Virus record (IMG/VR): IMGVR_UViG_3300009103_000093
Coordinates: 1-35,142 of that record
Source: a virus
Length of the DNA: 35,142 nt
Strand: one strand, 5' to 3'
The position numbers were made by a program, and so were the translations under genes. A model generated the notes under the pieces. The model was not told the DNA's origin and ran no database searches. It saw only the letters and a program-made list of their open reading frames with translations. Shown here piece after piece: positions 7,721-16,257 of this stretch. The stretch's first letter is position 1; each line of letters begins with the position of its first letter.

Positions 7721-10700
7721 ATGGCAAAAGTACATTCGAGTTTATCAGGAGCAGAACTACACAATCCTAAAGGTATTGATGCTTTAAATACATCAACTGC
7801 TTTAGTAATGAGCCAATCGGCACAGACTATACACGCAAGTAGTTCTATTTTACCAAACGCACAAAACACATATGATTTAGGTTCAGCAACCCGTGCTTGG
7901 AAAACAGCATACATATCTACAGGCTCACTTAAATTTGTAAATCCAGGAAATAATTCAGTAGTAGCATCAATATCAGCATCGGCAGATGGTAATTTTGATT
8001 TTGGTAATGCACAGATTAGTGGTAGTGCTAATTCTACAGGTTCTTTTGGTAGATTAGAAGTAGCAGGTAATACAAATCTTACAGGAGACATTACAGTTGG
8101 TGGAAATTTAACACTTGGTGATGCAGCATCTGATTCTGTTTCAATATCAGCAGATTTAACTTCTCATCTTATTCCAAATGCAGACGCCACTTATGATTTA
8201 GGTTCAAGTTCTCAAGGTTGGAATGATTTACATTTAGGTAGTGGTGGAGTTATTAATTTAGATGGTGGAGATGTAACTCTTACACATAGTGCTAATACAA
8301 TTACAGTTGCAGGTGGTACTTTAGCCGCAGCAGCTATAACTGGTACAACAATTGATGCGTCAACGGATTTTACTATAGGTTCAACTGTTATTACGGATGA
8401 TTCAATTGTGATGACTCCATCAACAAGTGATACAGTTACTATTGCTGGAGCAACTAACGGAATTCTTAATATCACTACAGTAGATGCAGCAGGAACAGCA
8501 GGAGATATTAATGTAACCGCTGATGGTCAGATTGAATTTAGAGCTAATGACGCAGCAGGACACATTTTTGATATTAATGGAACAAATCAAGTATCAATTA
8601 TAGATGGTTCAATATTACCAATAACTAATAATGATATTGATTTAGGTTCTGATGCTAAAGAATTTAAAGATATATGGATTGATGGTACTGCATACTTAGA
8701 TACTGTAGATATAGATGCTGGAGCAATTGACGGAACTACTATTGGGGCCAATTCAGCTGCAGCTGGTACATTTGGCGCAATAGTTGGTACAACACTTTCA
8801 GCGACTGGAGATGTTGATTTAGGAAATGCAACAAGTGATACAATTACAGCAACGGGTAGATTTGATTCTGATATAGTACCATCTACAGATAGTGCTAGAG
8901 ATTTAGGAACTTCTGCATTACAATTCGCAGAAGCTCATATTGATACAGGTCATATAGATGATATTACTGCTACAGGAACTTCAACACTTACAACAGTTGA
9001 TATTAATGGTGGAGCAATTGATGGAACTACTATTGGTGCTAGTTCAGCAGCAGCTGGTACATTTACAAATTTAACAGTAACTACAGATGTTAATATTGAT
9101 GACTCTGGTGGTGATGGAGCAATGGATGGTGTTATTATTGGAGCATCAAGCGCAGCCGCTGGTACATTCACAACATTAAACACAACAGGACTTACCACGA
9201 TAGGAGATGCGTCGGGTGATTCTTTAGTTATTAACGCAGCAACTATTAACCCAGCTAATATAGCAGCAGGAACAGATAATTCAGTTGTTGTTTATAATGG
9301 TTCAACATTAGTTACAGATGAAATTGATTCAAGAGTTTGGGGAAGTACTTTAGTAGATACTGATGGTTCAGGAACAAATAATGAATTGGCAACTTGGTCT
9401 GATTCAGATACTATAATTGGAGAAGGTAATTTAACTTTTAATGGTTCAGTATTAGCAGTTACAGGTGATCAAACAATATCAGATACATTATCTGTAACAA
9501 ACAGTATTACAGGTTCTATAGTTAGTGCTTCAACTGGTCAATTTACATCAATAACTGGCGTAACAACATTAACCGCTGGTGGAAATTTAGATATTGGAGC
9601 TCACGATTTAAGAGCAGCGACAATCACCGCAGACGGATTATCAAGTGGTAGAGTTGTATTCGCTGGAACAGCTGGAGTCTTATCAGACGATTCTGATTTA
9701 ACATTTAGTGGTGATACTTTAACCGCTACAAAGATAGGAGCTTTCACATTATCTGGAAAACTCACGGCGGGAAGCACAGAGATCGAAGGTTCGGCTTTTG
9801 ATATTGATGGTGGAGATATTGCAAGTGGAGTAACAATTAATAAATCACCTGTAGTTAATTTTAATAGTGGTGATGTTCAAGGTTCAATAACTTTAAGTAA
9901 TTTAGCAAGTGGTACAGGAGCACTAACAATTCAAGCCGATTCAGTTGAACATTCTATGATTAATGATAATTTAATTAGTGGATTTTCGAATTTAGGTAGT
10001 GCAGGAGTCGCTCAAGGTGATGAATTTTTATTCTCTGATAATGGAACTTTAAAAGCATTAACTTTTTCAAACCTTGAAGATACTATATTCGGTAATGTAA
10101 GTGGAGATGCCACAATCGCAGCAGGTGGTGCTTTAACAATTGGCGCAGGAGCAGTAGAAAACTCAATGTTGGCAAACTCAACAATTAGTGGAGTAGCACT
10201 TGGTAGTAACTTAAATAGTTTATCCATTACTGCAAATGGTGGTATTGGAATGACAAGTTATAATGGTTCTGCAGCAGTATCAAACTTAGCATTAGATATT
10301 GATGGTATGACTGATATTGGAGCCGCAATTGTAGATGCAGATTTACTAATTATAGATGACGGAGCTAATGGTACAAATAGAAAAGCTACCATGTCAAGAT
10401 TGAAATCCTATATGGGTGATATATCTGGTGGTTCTACATTAGGTAATGTTCAAGTTGGTGTAACTGCTGGTGGTGAAATAGATACATCAAGTGGTAATTT
10501 AACAATAGATTCCGCAGGTGGAACAATTACGTTAGATGACCATGTAACAATTTCAGGTAATCTTACAGTCAATGGCGGCTCTACCGTTGTTTCAAGTAGT
10601 TTATTAGATATTGGTGATAGAATTATCACATTAAATGCAAATTCTGCAGCAGGAGATGGTGGACTTTATGTAAATGATGCCGATTCAGCAGAAACAGGTT

Positions 10701-12448
10701 CATTACTTTGGGATGTGAGTGAAGATAGATGGGTAGGTGGATTGAAAGGTGCTGAAGCTAATGTAGTTTTAATTAATACAACGGATACACTTACAAACAA
10801 AACTTTAACAAGTCCTGATATTAATACACCAGATATTGATGGTGGTACTGTAGATGGGGCAACAATAGCAACTTCAGATATTACAGTTGGTTCAGGTAAA
10901 ACTTTAGATGTTAGTGGTGGTACATTAACATTAGCCGCTGATCAAATAAGTGGTAATGCCATTAATGGTGGAACGATTGGTTCTACAACAATTACATCAT
11001 TGACGACTTCAGGAATAACTATTGGTGGACACACAGTTGATGACATTGATATTACTTCAGAAGCTTCAGACGCTGATGACCACTTAATGACAGCAGCAGC
11101 GATTAAGGCTAGAATAGATGATTTAAAAGGTGTTACTTCAAATGTAGCAGGAACAGGTATAAGTGTAAGTGGAGCAACTGGAGCCGTTACAATTTCAACA
11201 AATGATGGTCAGATTGTTCATGATAGTTTAAGTGGATTTGTAGCAAATGAACATATAGACCATAGTGGAGTTGATTTAACCGCTGGTTCAGGTATGACTG
11301 GTGGTGGTACAATAGCAGCAAGTAGAACATTTAATGTAATTGGCGGAGATGGAATTACAGCAAACGCTAATGATGTTGCTGTAACAGCAGCACAAACTAC
11401 TATTACTTCAGTTGTAAATTCAAGTTTAGAAATAGGTAGAGATGCCGATAATAGAATTAAGTTTGGTACTGATAACCAAATAATTTTTGAAGTAGATGGT
11501 GGTGATAATGTAGTAATGAAAGGAAGTGGTGAAATTGAGGCCACTTCATTAGATATTAGTGGGGATGTAGATGTAGACGGTACACTCGAAACCGACGCAT
11601 TAACAATCGGGGGAGTAACATCAGTTCCTTTTGAAAGTGCAGATCATAGTAAATTAGATGGAATAGAAGCATCTGCAGATGTAACCGATACAGCAAATGT
11701 AACTGCAGCAGGTGCGTTAATGGATAGTGAATGTACTGACTTAGCCGCAGTTAAGGCAACAGAAGATGCATTTACAGCCGCACTTAAATCCAAACTTGAT
11801 GGTATTGAAGCGTCAGCTACCGCAGACCAAACAATTACTTCTGGAACTGGTATGACAGGAGGTGGAAGTGGTGATATTACTCTTAATGTAGTAGGTGGAG
11901 ATGGAATTACAGCAAATGCTAATGATATGGCAATCACACCAGCTCAAACAACTATTACAGGTATACACAACACCTCACTTCAAATTGGTAGAGACTCACA
12001 TAATGAATTTGATTTCTCTACAGACAATGTAATAAAAGTTTCGGTTGATGCAGTTGATGATGAATTTAGATTTGCAGCAGGTGGAACATTTCACGCAGAC
12101 GCAGATGTAGTTGCATATTCTTCAACTACTGCTTCGGATATAAGTTTGAAGAAAAATATTACAGATACAAAATATGGTTTAGATGATATTATGAAACTTC
12201 GTGGTGTTGATTATGATTGGAAACGAGAAGATATGGGACATGACGTTGGTGTGTTAGCACAAGAAGTTGAAGCAGTTATTCCTGAAATTGTGAAAGAATA
12301 TGATGGTATGAAGGGAAGAGAAAAGTTTAAAGCAGTGGATTATAATAAGTTAGTTCCTGTTTTAATAGAATCTATTAAAGAACTTAAATTTAAATTAGAT
12401 GAGCAAGAAGCTATCATTAATGATATTAAAAGTATTGAACTCAACTAA
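7721..12448 (+). CDS. giant tail fibre with S74 intramolecular chaperone
   Basis: A 1575-residue fibre. Ribosome-binding site AAGGAA precedes the ATG. The N-terminal third carries YDLGS..W units (NTYDLGSATRAW, ATYDLGSSSQGW and others) that recur in the 603-residue fibre. Three GTTIGA.SAAAGTF repeats follow, then a block shared with other fibres (SSSLLDIGDRIITLN, TDTLTNKTL), then a duplicated GGDGITANAND unit. The last 104 residues are a peptidase S74 domain, the self-cleaving chaperone that drives trimerisation of endosialidase-type fibres. Ser1472 and Lys1477 match the Ser/Lys autocleavage pair (S+5 = K), followed by GVLAQEVE and VDYNKLVPVLIESIKELK. Autocleavage should occur just before Ser1472. 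Likely the main receptor-binding fibre. Confidence 0.9.
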   Translation: MAKVHSSLSGAELHNPKGIDALNTSTALVMSQSAQTIHASSSILPNAQNTYDLGSATRAWKTAYISTGSLKFVNPGNNSVVASISASADGNFDFGNAQISGSANSTGSFGRLEVAGNTNLTGDITVGGNLTLGDAASDSVSISADLTSHLIPNADATYDLGSSSQGWNDLHLGSGGVINLDGGDVTLTHSANTITVAGGTLAAAAITGTTIDASTDFTIGSTVITDDSIVMTPSTSDTVTIAGATNGILNITTVDAAGTAGDINVTADGQIEFRANDAAGHIFDINGTNQVSIIDGSILPITNNDIDLGSDAKEFKDIWIDGTAYLDTVDIDAGAIDGTTIGANSAAAGTFGAIVGTTLSATGDVDLGNATSDTITATGRFDSDIVPSTDSARDLGTSALQFAEAHIDTGHIDDITATGTSTLTTVDINGGAIDGTTIGASSAAAGTFTNLTVTTDVNIDDSGGDGAMDGVIIGASSAAAGTFTTLNTTGLTTIGDASGDSLVINAATINPANIAAGTDNSVVVYNGSTLVTDEIDSRVWGSTLVDTDGSGTNNELATWSDSDTIIGEGNLTFNGSVLAVTGDQTISDTLSVTNSITGSIVSASTGQFTSITGVTTLTAGGNLDIGAHDLRAATITADGLSSGRVVFAGTAGVLSDDSDLTFSGDTLTATKIGAFTLSGKLTAGSTEIEGSAFDIDGGDIASGVTINKSPVVNFNSGDVQGSITLSNLASGTGALTIQADSVEHSMINDNLISGFSNLGSAGVAQGDEFLFSDNGTLKALTFSNLEDTIFGNVSGDATIAAGGALTIGAGAVENSMLANSTISGVALGSNLNSLSITANGGIGMTSYNGSAAVSNLALDIDGMTDIGAAIVDADLLIIDDGANGTNRKATMSRLKSYMGDISGGSTLGNVQVGVTAGGEIDTSSGNLTIDSAGGTITLDDHVTISGNLTVNGGSTVVSSSLLDIGDRIITLNANSAAGDGGLYVNDADSAETGSLLWDVSEDRWVGGLKGAEANVVLINTTDTLTNKTLTSPDINTPDIDGGTVDGATIATSDITVGSGKTLDVSGGTLTLAADQISGNAINGGTIGSTTITSLTTSGITIGGHTVDDIDITSEASDADDHLMTAAAIKARIDDLKGVTSNVAGTGISVSGATGAVTISTNDGQIVHDSLSGFVANEHIDHSGVDLTAGSGMTGGGTIAASRTFNVIGGDGITANANDVAVTAAQTTITSVVNSSLEIGRDADNRIKFGTDNQIIFEVDGGDNVVMKGSGEIEATSLDISGDVDVDGTLETDALTIGGVTSVPFESADHSKLDGIEASADVTDTANVTAAGALMDSECTDLAAVKATEDAFTAALKSKLDGIEASATADQTITSGTGMTGGGSGDITLNVVGGDGITANANDMAITPAQTTITGIHNTSLQIGRDSHNEFDFSTDNVIKVSVDAVDDEFRFAAGGTFHADADVVAYSSTTASDISLKKNITDTKYGLDDIMKLRGVDYDWKREDMGHDVGVLAQEVEAVIPEIVKEYDGMKGREKFKAVDYNKLVPVLIESIKELKFKLDEQEAIINDIKSIELN
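8741..9169 (+). repeat. three copies of a GTTIGA.SAAAGTF-coding repeat
   Basis: Within the giant fibre gene, 33-base units at 8741-8773, 9032-9064 and 9137-9169 encode variants of IGASSAAAGTF, the first two preceded by GAIDGTT and the third by GAMDGVI. The third copy has diverged more at silent sites, so the protein repeat is kept while the DNA drifts. Confidence 0.65.
11284..12027 (+). repeat. internal duplication in the giant fibre
   Basis: Two related segments at about 11284-11484 and 11840-12027 both encode SGMTGGG, then GGDGITANAND, then AQTTIT, then a SL.IGRD element and TDN. A KLDGIEAS repeat lies between them (two copies). The units are clearly homologous but not identical, which indicates an old duplication. 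Boundaries are approximate. Confidence 0.6.
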
Positions 12449-12449
12449 A

Positions 12450-12470
12450 AAAAACGAAGTTTTTATTGTT
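12450..12470 (+). terminator. possible weak hairpin after the giant fibre
   Basis: AAAAAC-GAA-GTTTTT, a 6-bp stem with a 3-base loop and following T-rich bases, just past the stop codon. The stem is almost entirely A-T, so termination would be weak. Confidence 0.3.
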
Positions 12471-12477
12471 TGAATTT

Positions 12478-12492
12478 ATATTTATATATAAT
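12478..12492 (+). promoter_or_regulatory. possible AT-rich promoter, ATATTTATATATAAT
   Basis: A degenerate relative of the ATATTTATAATAG motif in the 59-base gap before the coiled-coil protein gene. It is weaker than copies 1, 2 and the tube copy, and could be chance in an AT-rich gap. Confidence 0.3.
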
Positions 12493-12507
12493 AAATAAGG
12501 AAATGTT

Positions 12508-12834
12508 ATGGCGACAGCAAAAAAAGAAGAATCAAAGTTAGTAAGTCAATTAGAGGAAGCACAAAAAGAAACTAAATTTTCACAAGAAGAGATGGATTCT
12601 TTATCAAGTCTTCAGCAAAGATATCTTGAATGTCAAACCACATTTGGTCAAATATCAGTTCAGAAGTTACAACTTCAGCAACAGATAGATGGATTGTCCA
12701 AAGCTGAACAAGATAATGTCGAAGCGTATCAACAAGTTCAACAAGATGAACAAGAGATGGCCAAAAAGCTGAATGAAAAGTACGGAGACGGTACTCTAGA
12801 TCCTCAAACTGGTGTATTTACACCAAATAGTTAA
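12508..12834 (+). CDS. coiled-coil protein upstream of sheath
   Basis: A 108-residue protein, strongly helical and Gln/Glu/Lys-rich. Residues about 8-92 form a heptad-like coiled coil with a helical-hairpin look reminiscent of prefoldin-type small phage proteins. It ends in a conserved-looking tail, NEKYGDGTLDPQTGVFTP. Ribosome-binding site AAGG precedes the ATG. It sits alone between the fibre and sheath genes, flanked by AT-rich gaps. Function unknown; an assembly chaperone or virion component is possible but unproven. Confidence 0.6.
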   Translation: MATAKKEESKLVSQLEEAQKETKFSQEEMDSLSSLQQRYLECQTTFGQISVQKLQLQQQIDGLSKAEQDNVEAYQQVQQDEQEMAKKLNEKYGDGTLDPQTGVFTPNS

Positions 12835-12891
12835 AGTTTTTTATAAAATATAGATAAAAATTACCTCAGAATTGTATTTTGAGAATTTTAC

Positions 12892-12910
12892 ATATATTTA
12901 TATTTAATAA
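12892..12910 (+). promoter_or_regulatory. possible sheath promoter region
   Basis: The 119-base gap before the sheath gene holds ATATATTTATATTTAATAA (a relative of the ATATTTATAATAG motif), then a small hairpin at 12910-12927 (AGATAAA-ACTT-TTTATCT), then TAGGAG before the ATG. The gap and the expected high expression of sheath make a promoter plausible. Confidence 0.35.
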
Positions 12911-12953
12911 GATAAAACTTTTTATCTAAAATATATCATTTAGGAGAAAATCA

Positions 12954-15365
12954 ATGGCGGAAAGAATTGTAAGTCCAGGTGTCTTTACACGTGAACGAGA
13001 CCTATCATTTCTTCCTCAAGGAATTGCAGAAATAGGGGCAGCAATTATAGGTCCAACTAAAAAAGGACCCGCATTCGTTCCAACTTTAATTCGCAATTTT
13101 TCTGAGTTTGAAGAAATGTTCGGTACACTCGACAAACGGTATTATACACCATATACTGTTCAGCAATATTTAAGAAGTGCTGGTACAGTAACAGTTGTGA
13201 GAGTATTAGGAATTGGTGGATATAAACCTGATGTTGTTGTTTTATCAGCAGTACGTAAGAACGGAGCGGGAGCTTCAGGCGCTAGAGGCACATTAGCTGT
13301 TTTAGCACCATCACGTGGTGGTTCAAACGGAACTGCAGATTTAACACCATCTACAGGAAGTGGCACTTGGGGATCATATTCGTTAGTAGTGAGTGGAAGT
13401 GGTGTAACCACTTTTTCAAAATCTATTTCGTTTAATACTGCAAGTGCAAATTATATCGGAGAAGTTCTTAGTAGAGACCCACAAGTTAATACAGACGGTA
13501 GTACCACACACCCTGTATATCTTTATAAAGAGTTTAAAGGATTCGCATCCTCTACAGGTTCAAATGGTTGGCTTGGAGTAGTTACTGCTTCAGCAACTAC
13601 ACTTGATTTAAATTCAGGTGTAACTACATTTGGAGCAAATGGAGATGCAGATACTTGGACAGGTAATAAAGATTATAGTGTAGCAAGAACACCGTATATT
13701 CAATCACAAAAAGTTTCAGGAGCTAGATATAATCTATTTAGATTTTATACACGCTCACATGGAACAGGTATAAGTAGCAAATATAAAGTTAATGTGTTGA
13801 ATGTTAAGGCAGCAGCTTCGATACCAGGTTCAGACTATGGTGCATTTTCAGTTCAAGTTAGGACTCATAATCCAGGACAAACTGACGATAATCAAATAGT
13901 AGAACAATGGGATAATTTAAGTACTGATCCTGATTCAGCAAACTATTTTGCTAGAGTAATTGGTGATAGGTTTGTTGAAATTGATTCAAATGGCAAGTTA
14001 ACCTATAAAGGTGATTGGCCAAATATGAGTAAACATATTCGTATTGGTGATTACGCTAATTTAGAATCAATGCCTAAAACAGTTGTTCCTATGGGATTCG
14101 CAGCTTGTAATATACCTGTATCAGGTGCACCTAGTGCTTCTTTTGTAACTTCGCAGGTTAATAGTAATGGTGATTTCGATTCAAATATATTTTATGGATT
14201 TGATTTTAGTTCAACGAACTATGACAATTTAGAATATTTAGCACCAATACCAAAATCTGCAGCTACTACAGGTAACGTAACTATGTCTCTTGAAGATATG
14301 TTAGGTGCTAACGATGCAAGCACATTGGCTAGTACTTATTCAGATGCTACAGAGAAAGTTACATTATCATTATCAGCAATTGGACAGAGAAAGTTTACAG
14401 TACCTTTCCAATGGGGATTTGATGGAGATAATCCTGGAAATCCAAAATTAACAGGTAATGATATTACTGCAGCAAATACTATGGGATTTGACTGTTCAAG
14501 TGCAACAACAAGTGGTTCAATAGCATATAAAAGAGCTATTAACGCAATAAGTAATCCTGATGAATTTGATATCAACTTATTGGTAACACCTGGTATTATT
14601 CATAGATTACATCCAAAAGTAACAAATCATTCAATCTTGAAAATAGAAGCAAGAGCGGATGCTTTTTATGTTATGGATGCAGCATCATGTGGAGATACTA
14701 TAGCAGTAGTAACAAATACTGTAAGTGCACTTGATACAAATTACGCAGGAACATATTATCCCTGGGTTAAGATAGTTGACTCTAACACAAATAGACCTGT
14801 TTGGGTCCCACCTTCAGTTGTATTACCTGGAGTAATCGCATTTACTGATAAAGTGGCACATGAATGGTTCGCACCAGCTGGTCTAAATCGTGGTGGTTTA
14901 ACTACAGTATTAGAAGCTAAAACAAGATTAACACACGCTGAAAGAGATGATCTTTATGAAGAAAGAGTTAATCCAATAGCTTCATTTCCTGGTCAGGGAG
15001 TTGTGGTATTCGGACAGAAAACACTACAATCCAAACCATCAGCATTAGATAGAATCAATGTTCGTAGATTGTTGATTGCATTGAAGAAATTCATCGCATC
15101 ATCTTCAAGATACTTAGTATTCGAACAGAATACAGTAGCAACAAGAAACAGATTCTTGAATATTGTTAATCCATATCTCGAAAGTGTACAGGCTAATAGT
15201 GGTCTAAGTGCATTTAAAGTAGTAATGGATGAATCAAATAACACACCTGATGTTGTGGATAGAAACAAATTGGTAGGACAGATATTTATTCAACCTACGA
15301 GAACTGCAGAGTTTATCGTACTTGATTTCGTTGTTCAACCTACAGGGGCAGCATTCCCTGAATAA
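12954..15365 (+). CDS. 18: tail sheath protein (gp18-like)
   Basis: The contractile sheath subunit that polymerises around the tail tube and shortens at injection. The N-terminus (SPGVFTRERD then IGPTKKGPAF) is the classic sheath start. The conserved C-terminal domain (about residues 680-803) contains RRLLIALKKFI, YLVFEQNT, VVMDESNNTPDVVDRNKLVG and QPTRTAEFIVLDF, which form the inter-subunit handshake region of gp18-type sheaths. At 803 residues it is longer than T4 gp18 (659); the extra length is in the middle, where variable surface domains lie. A GGAG ribosome-binding site precedes the ATG. It is followed by a strong terminator. Confidence 0.95.
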   Translation: MAERIVSPGVFTRERDLSFLPQGIAEIGAAIIGPTKKGPAFVPTLIRNFSEFEEMFGTLDKRYYTPYTVQQYLRSAGTVTVVRVLGIGGYKPDVVVLSAVRKNGAGASGARGTLAVLAPSRGGSNGTADLTPSTGSGTWGSYSLVVSGSGVTTFSKSISFNTASANYIGEVLSRDPQVNTDGSTTHPVYLYKEFKGFASSTGSNGWLGVVTASATTLDLNSGVTTFGANGDADTWTGNKDYSVARTPYIQSQKVSGARYNLFRFYTRSHGTGISSKYKVNVLNVKAAASIPGSDYGAFSVQVRTHNPGQTDDNQIVEQWDNLSTDPDSANYFARVIGDRFVEIDSNGKLTYKGDWPNMSKHIRIGDYANLESMPKTVVPMGFAACNIPVSGAPSASFVTSQVNSNGDFDSNIFYGFDFSSTNYDNLEYLAPIPKSAATTGNVTMSLEDMLGANDASTLASTYSDATEKVTLSLSAIGQRKFTVPFQWGFDGDNPGNPKLTGNDITAANTMGFDCSSATTSGSIAYKRAINAISNPDEFDINLLVTPGIIHRLHPKVTNHSILKIEARADAFYVMDAASCGDTIAVVTNTVSALDTNYAGTYYPWVKIVDSNTNRPVWVPPSVVLPGVIAFTDKVAHEWFAPAGLNRGGLTTVLEAKTRLTHAERDDLYEERVNPIASFPGQGVVVFGQKTLQSKPSALDRINVRRLLIALKKFIASSSRYLVFEQNTVATRNRFLNIVNPYLESVQANSGLSAFKVVMDESNNTPDVVDRNKLVGQIFIQPTRTAEFIVLDFVVQPTGAAFPE

Positions 15366-15396
15366 GTTTGACTTATAAACAACGCTGACGTATAAT

Positions 15397-15430
15397 GAAA
15401 AACCCTGATTTCGGTTGGGGTTTTTCTTTT
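15397..15430 (+). terminator. rho-independent terminator after sheath
   Basis: GAAAAACCC pairs with GGGTTTTTC (9 bp, plus a T-G wobble) around the loop GATTTCGGTT, followed by CTTTTT. It is 31 bases past the sheath stop, so it separates sheath from tube transcripts. Confidence 0.85.
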
Positions 15431-15499
15431 TATATAAAAACTTCAATAAAACTAATAAGAAGTCTTATTTTCTAATATTGTTATTTTTTTAATTTTTTG

Positions 15500-15512
15500 A
15501 TATTTATAATAG
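15500..15512 (+). promoter_or_regulatory. candidate promoter motif ATATTTATAATAG (copy 3)
   Basis: With its 5' G it is identical to the motif at 1457-1470. It lies between the sheath terminator and the tube gene, 35 bases before the ATG at 15548, where a new transcript must begin if the terminator works. This is the best-supported copy. Confidence 0.5.
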
Positions 15513-15547
15513 AAGAAGATATAATAATTGCTTTTAGGAGAAAAATA

Positions 15548-16036
15548 ATGCCTGATATCCTCGACACTAATGAGATATTTTTTACGCCGTTTGAACCGAA
15601 AACGAAAAATCGGTATATCATGTACATTGAAGGTATACCATCCTATTTAGTTAAGACGGCAGGAAGACCTCAAATACAATTTGAAGAATTGGTTTTAGAT
15701 CATATTAATGTCAAAAGACATTTAAAAGGTAAAGGTACTTGGCAACCTGTAGACATTATGTTATATGATCCAATAGTTCCAAGTGGTGCGCAAGCAGTAA
15801 TGGAATGGGTTAGGTTGTCTCATGAATCTGTAACAGGCCGTGATGGTTATGCAGATTTTTATAAGAAAGATGTAACTTTTAATATGTTAGGTCCAGTAGG
15901 AGATATTGTTGAGGAGTGGACTTTAAAGGGCGCTTTTATATCAACCGCAAATTTTGGTGAAGTTGGATTCGCAGAAAATGATCCAGCAGAAATTACATTA
16001 ACTTTGCAGTATGATTACGCAGTCTTACAATTCTAA
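15548..16036 (+). CDS. 19: tail tube protein (gp19-like)
   Basis: Subunit of the inner tail tube through which DNA passes. At 162 residues it matches T4 gp19 (163). Typical features are the N-terminal FFTPFEPKTKNRYIMYIEGI, the central KGKGTWQPVDIMLYDPIVPSG and the C-terminal GPVGDIVEEWTLKGAF...DYAVLQF. ATG 15548 is chosen because TAGGAG ends eight bases before it and the protein starts as the family does; the longer frame from 15497 would run back over the promoter motif. The order sheath-terminator-tube suggests separate control of the two. Confidence 0.95.
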   Translation: MPDILDTNEIFFTPFEPKTKNRYIMYIEGIPSYLVKTAGRPQIQFEELVLDHINVKRHLKGKGTWQPVDIMLYDPIVPSGAQAVMEWVRLSHESVTGRDGYADFYKKDVTFNMLGPVGDIVEEWTLKGAFISTANFGEVGFAENDPAEITLTLQYDYAVLQF

Positions 16037-16054
16037 TTTAAACGGAGAATAAAA

Positions 16055-16207
16055 ATGAGCGAATGGCTAGCAGCAAATTGGGAATGGGTACTTTTGGGAT
16101 TCTACACAGTAGAAAAAATCGTGCGTCTTTCCCCGTCTAAAAAGGACGACGTCATTTTCGATATGGTACTAAAACCAATATGGGATGCAGTATCTAAGAA
16201 AAAGTAA
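16055..16207 (+). CDS. small single-pass membrane protein
   Basis: A 50-residue ORF with CGGAG eight bases before its ATG. It has a Trp-rich N-terminus and one short hydrophobic segment (about residues 5-23, ending VEKIV), then a charged KKDD motif and a basic tail (SKKK). This layout resembles tiny holin-like or membrane proteins of marine phages that carry a hydrophobic helix followed by a 'TPxKKDD' motif. Between tube and chaperone genes it is unexpected. A holin or accessory role is inference only. Codon use and ribosome-binding site support it being real. Confidence 0.6.
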   Translation: MSEWLAANWEWVLLGFYTVEKIVRLSPSKKDDVIFDMVLKPIWDAVSKKK

Positions 16208-16257
16208 TCTTATAGGGTTATAAAATTTTAAAAAACATTCAAATTACGGAGTAAAAT

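Noticed and set aside
8741-9169. CRISPR-like spacing of repeats
   Set aside because: The repeats are in frame inside a fibre gene, vary at silent sites and have no spacer structure.
15497-15547. Upstream extension of the tail tube gene
   Set aside because: It runs over the promoter-like motif and the TAGGAG ribosome-binding site; the family length and N-terminus fit the ATG at 15548.
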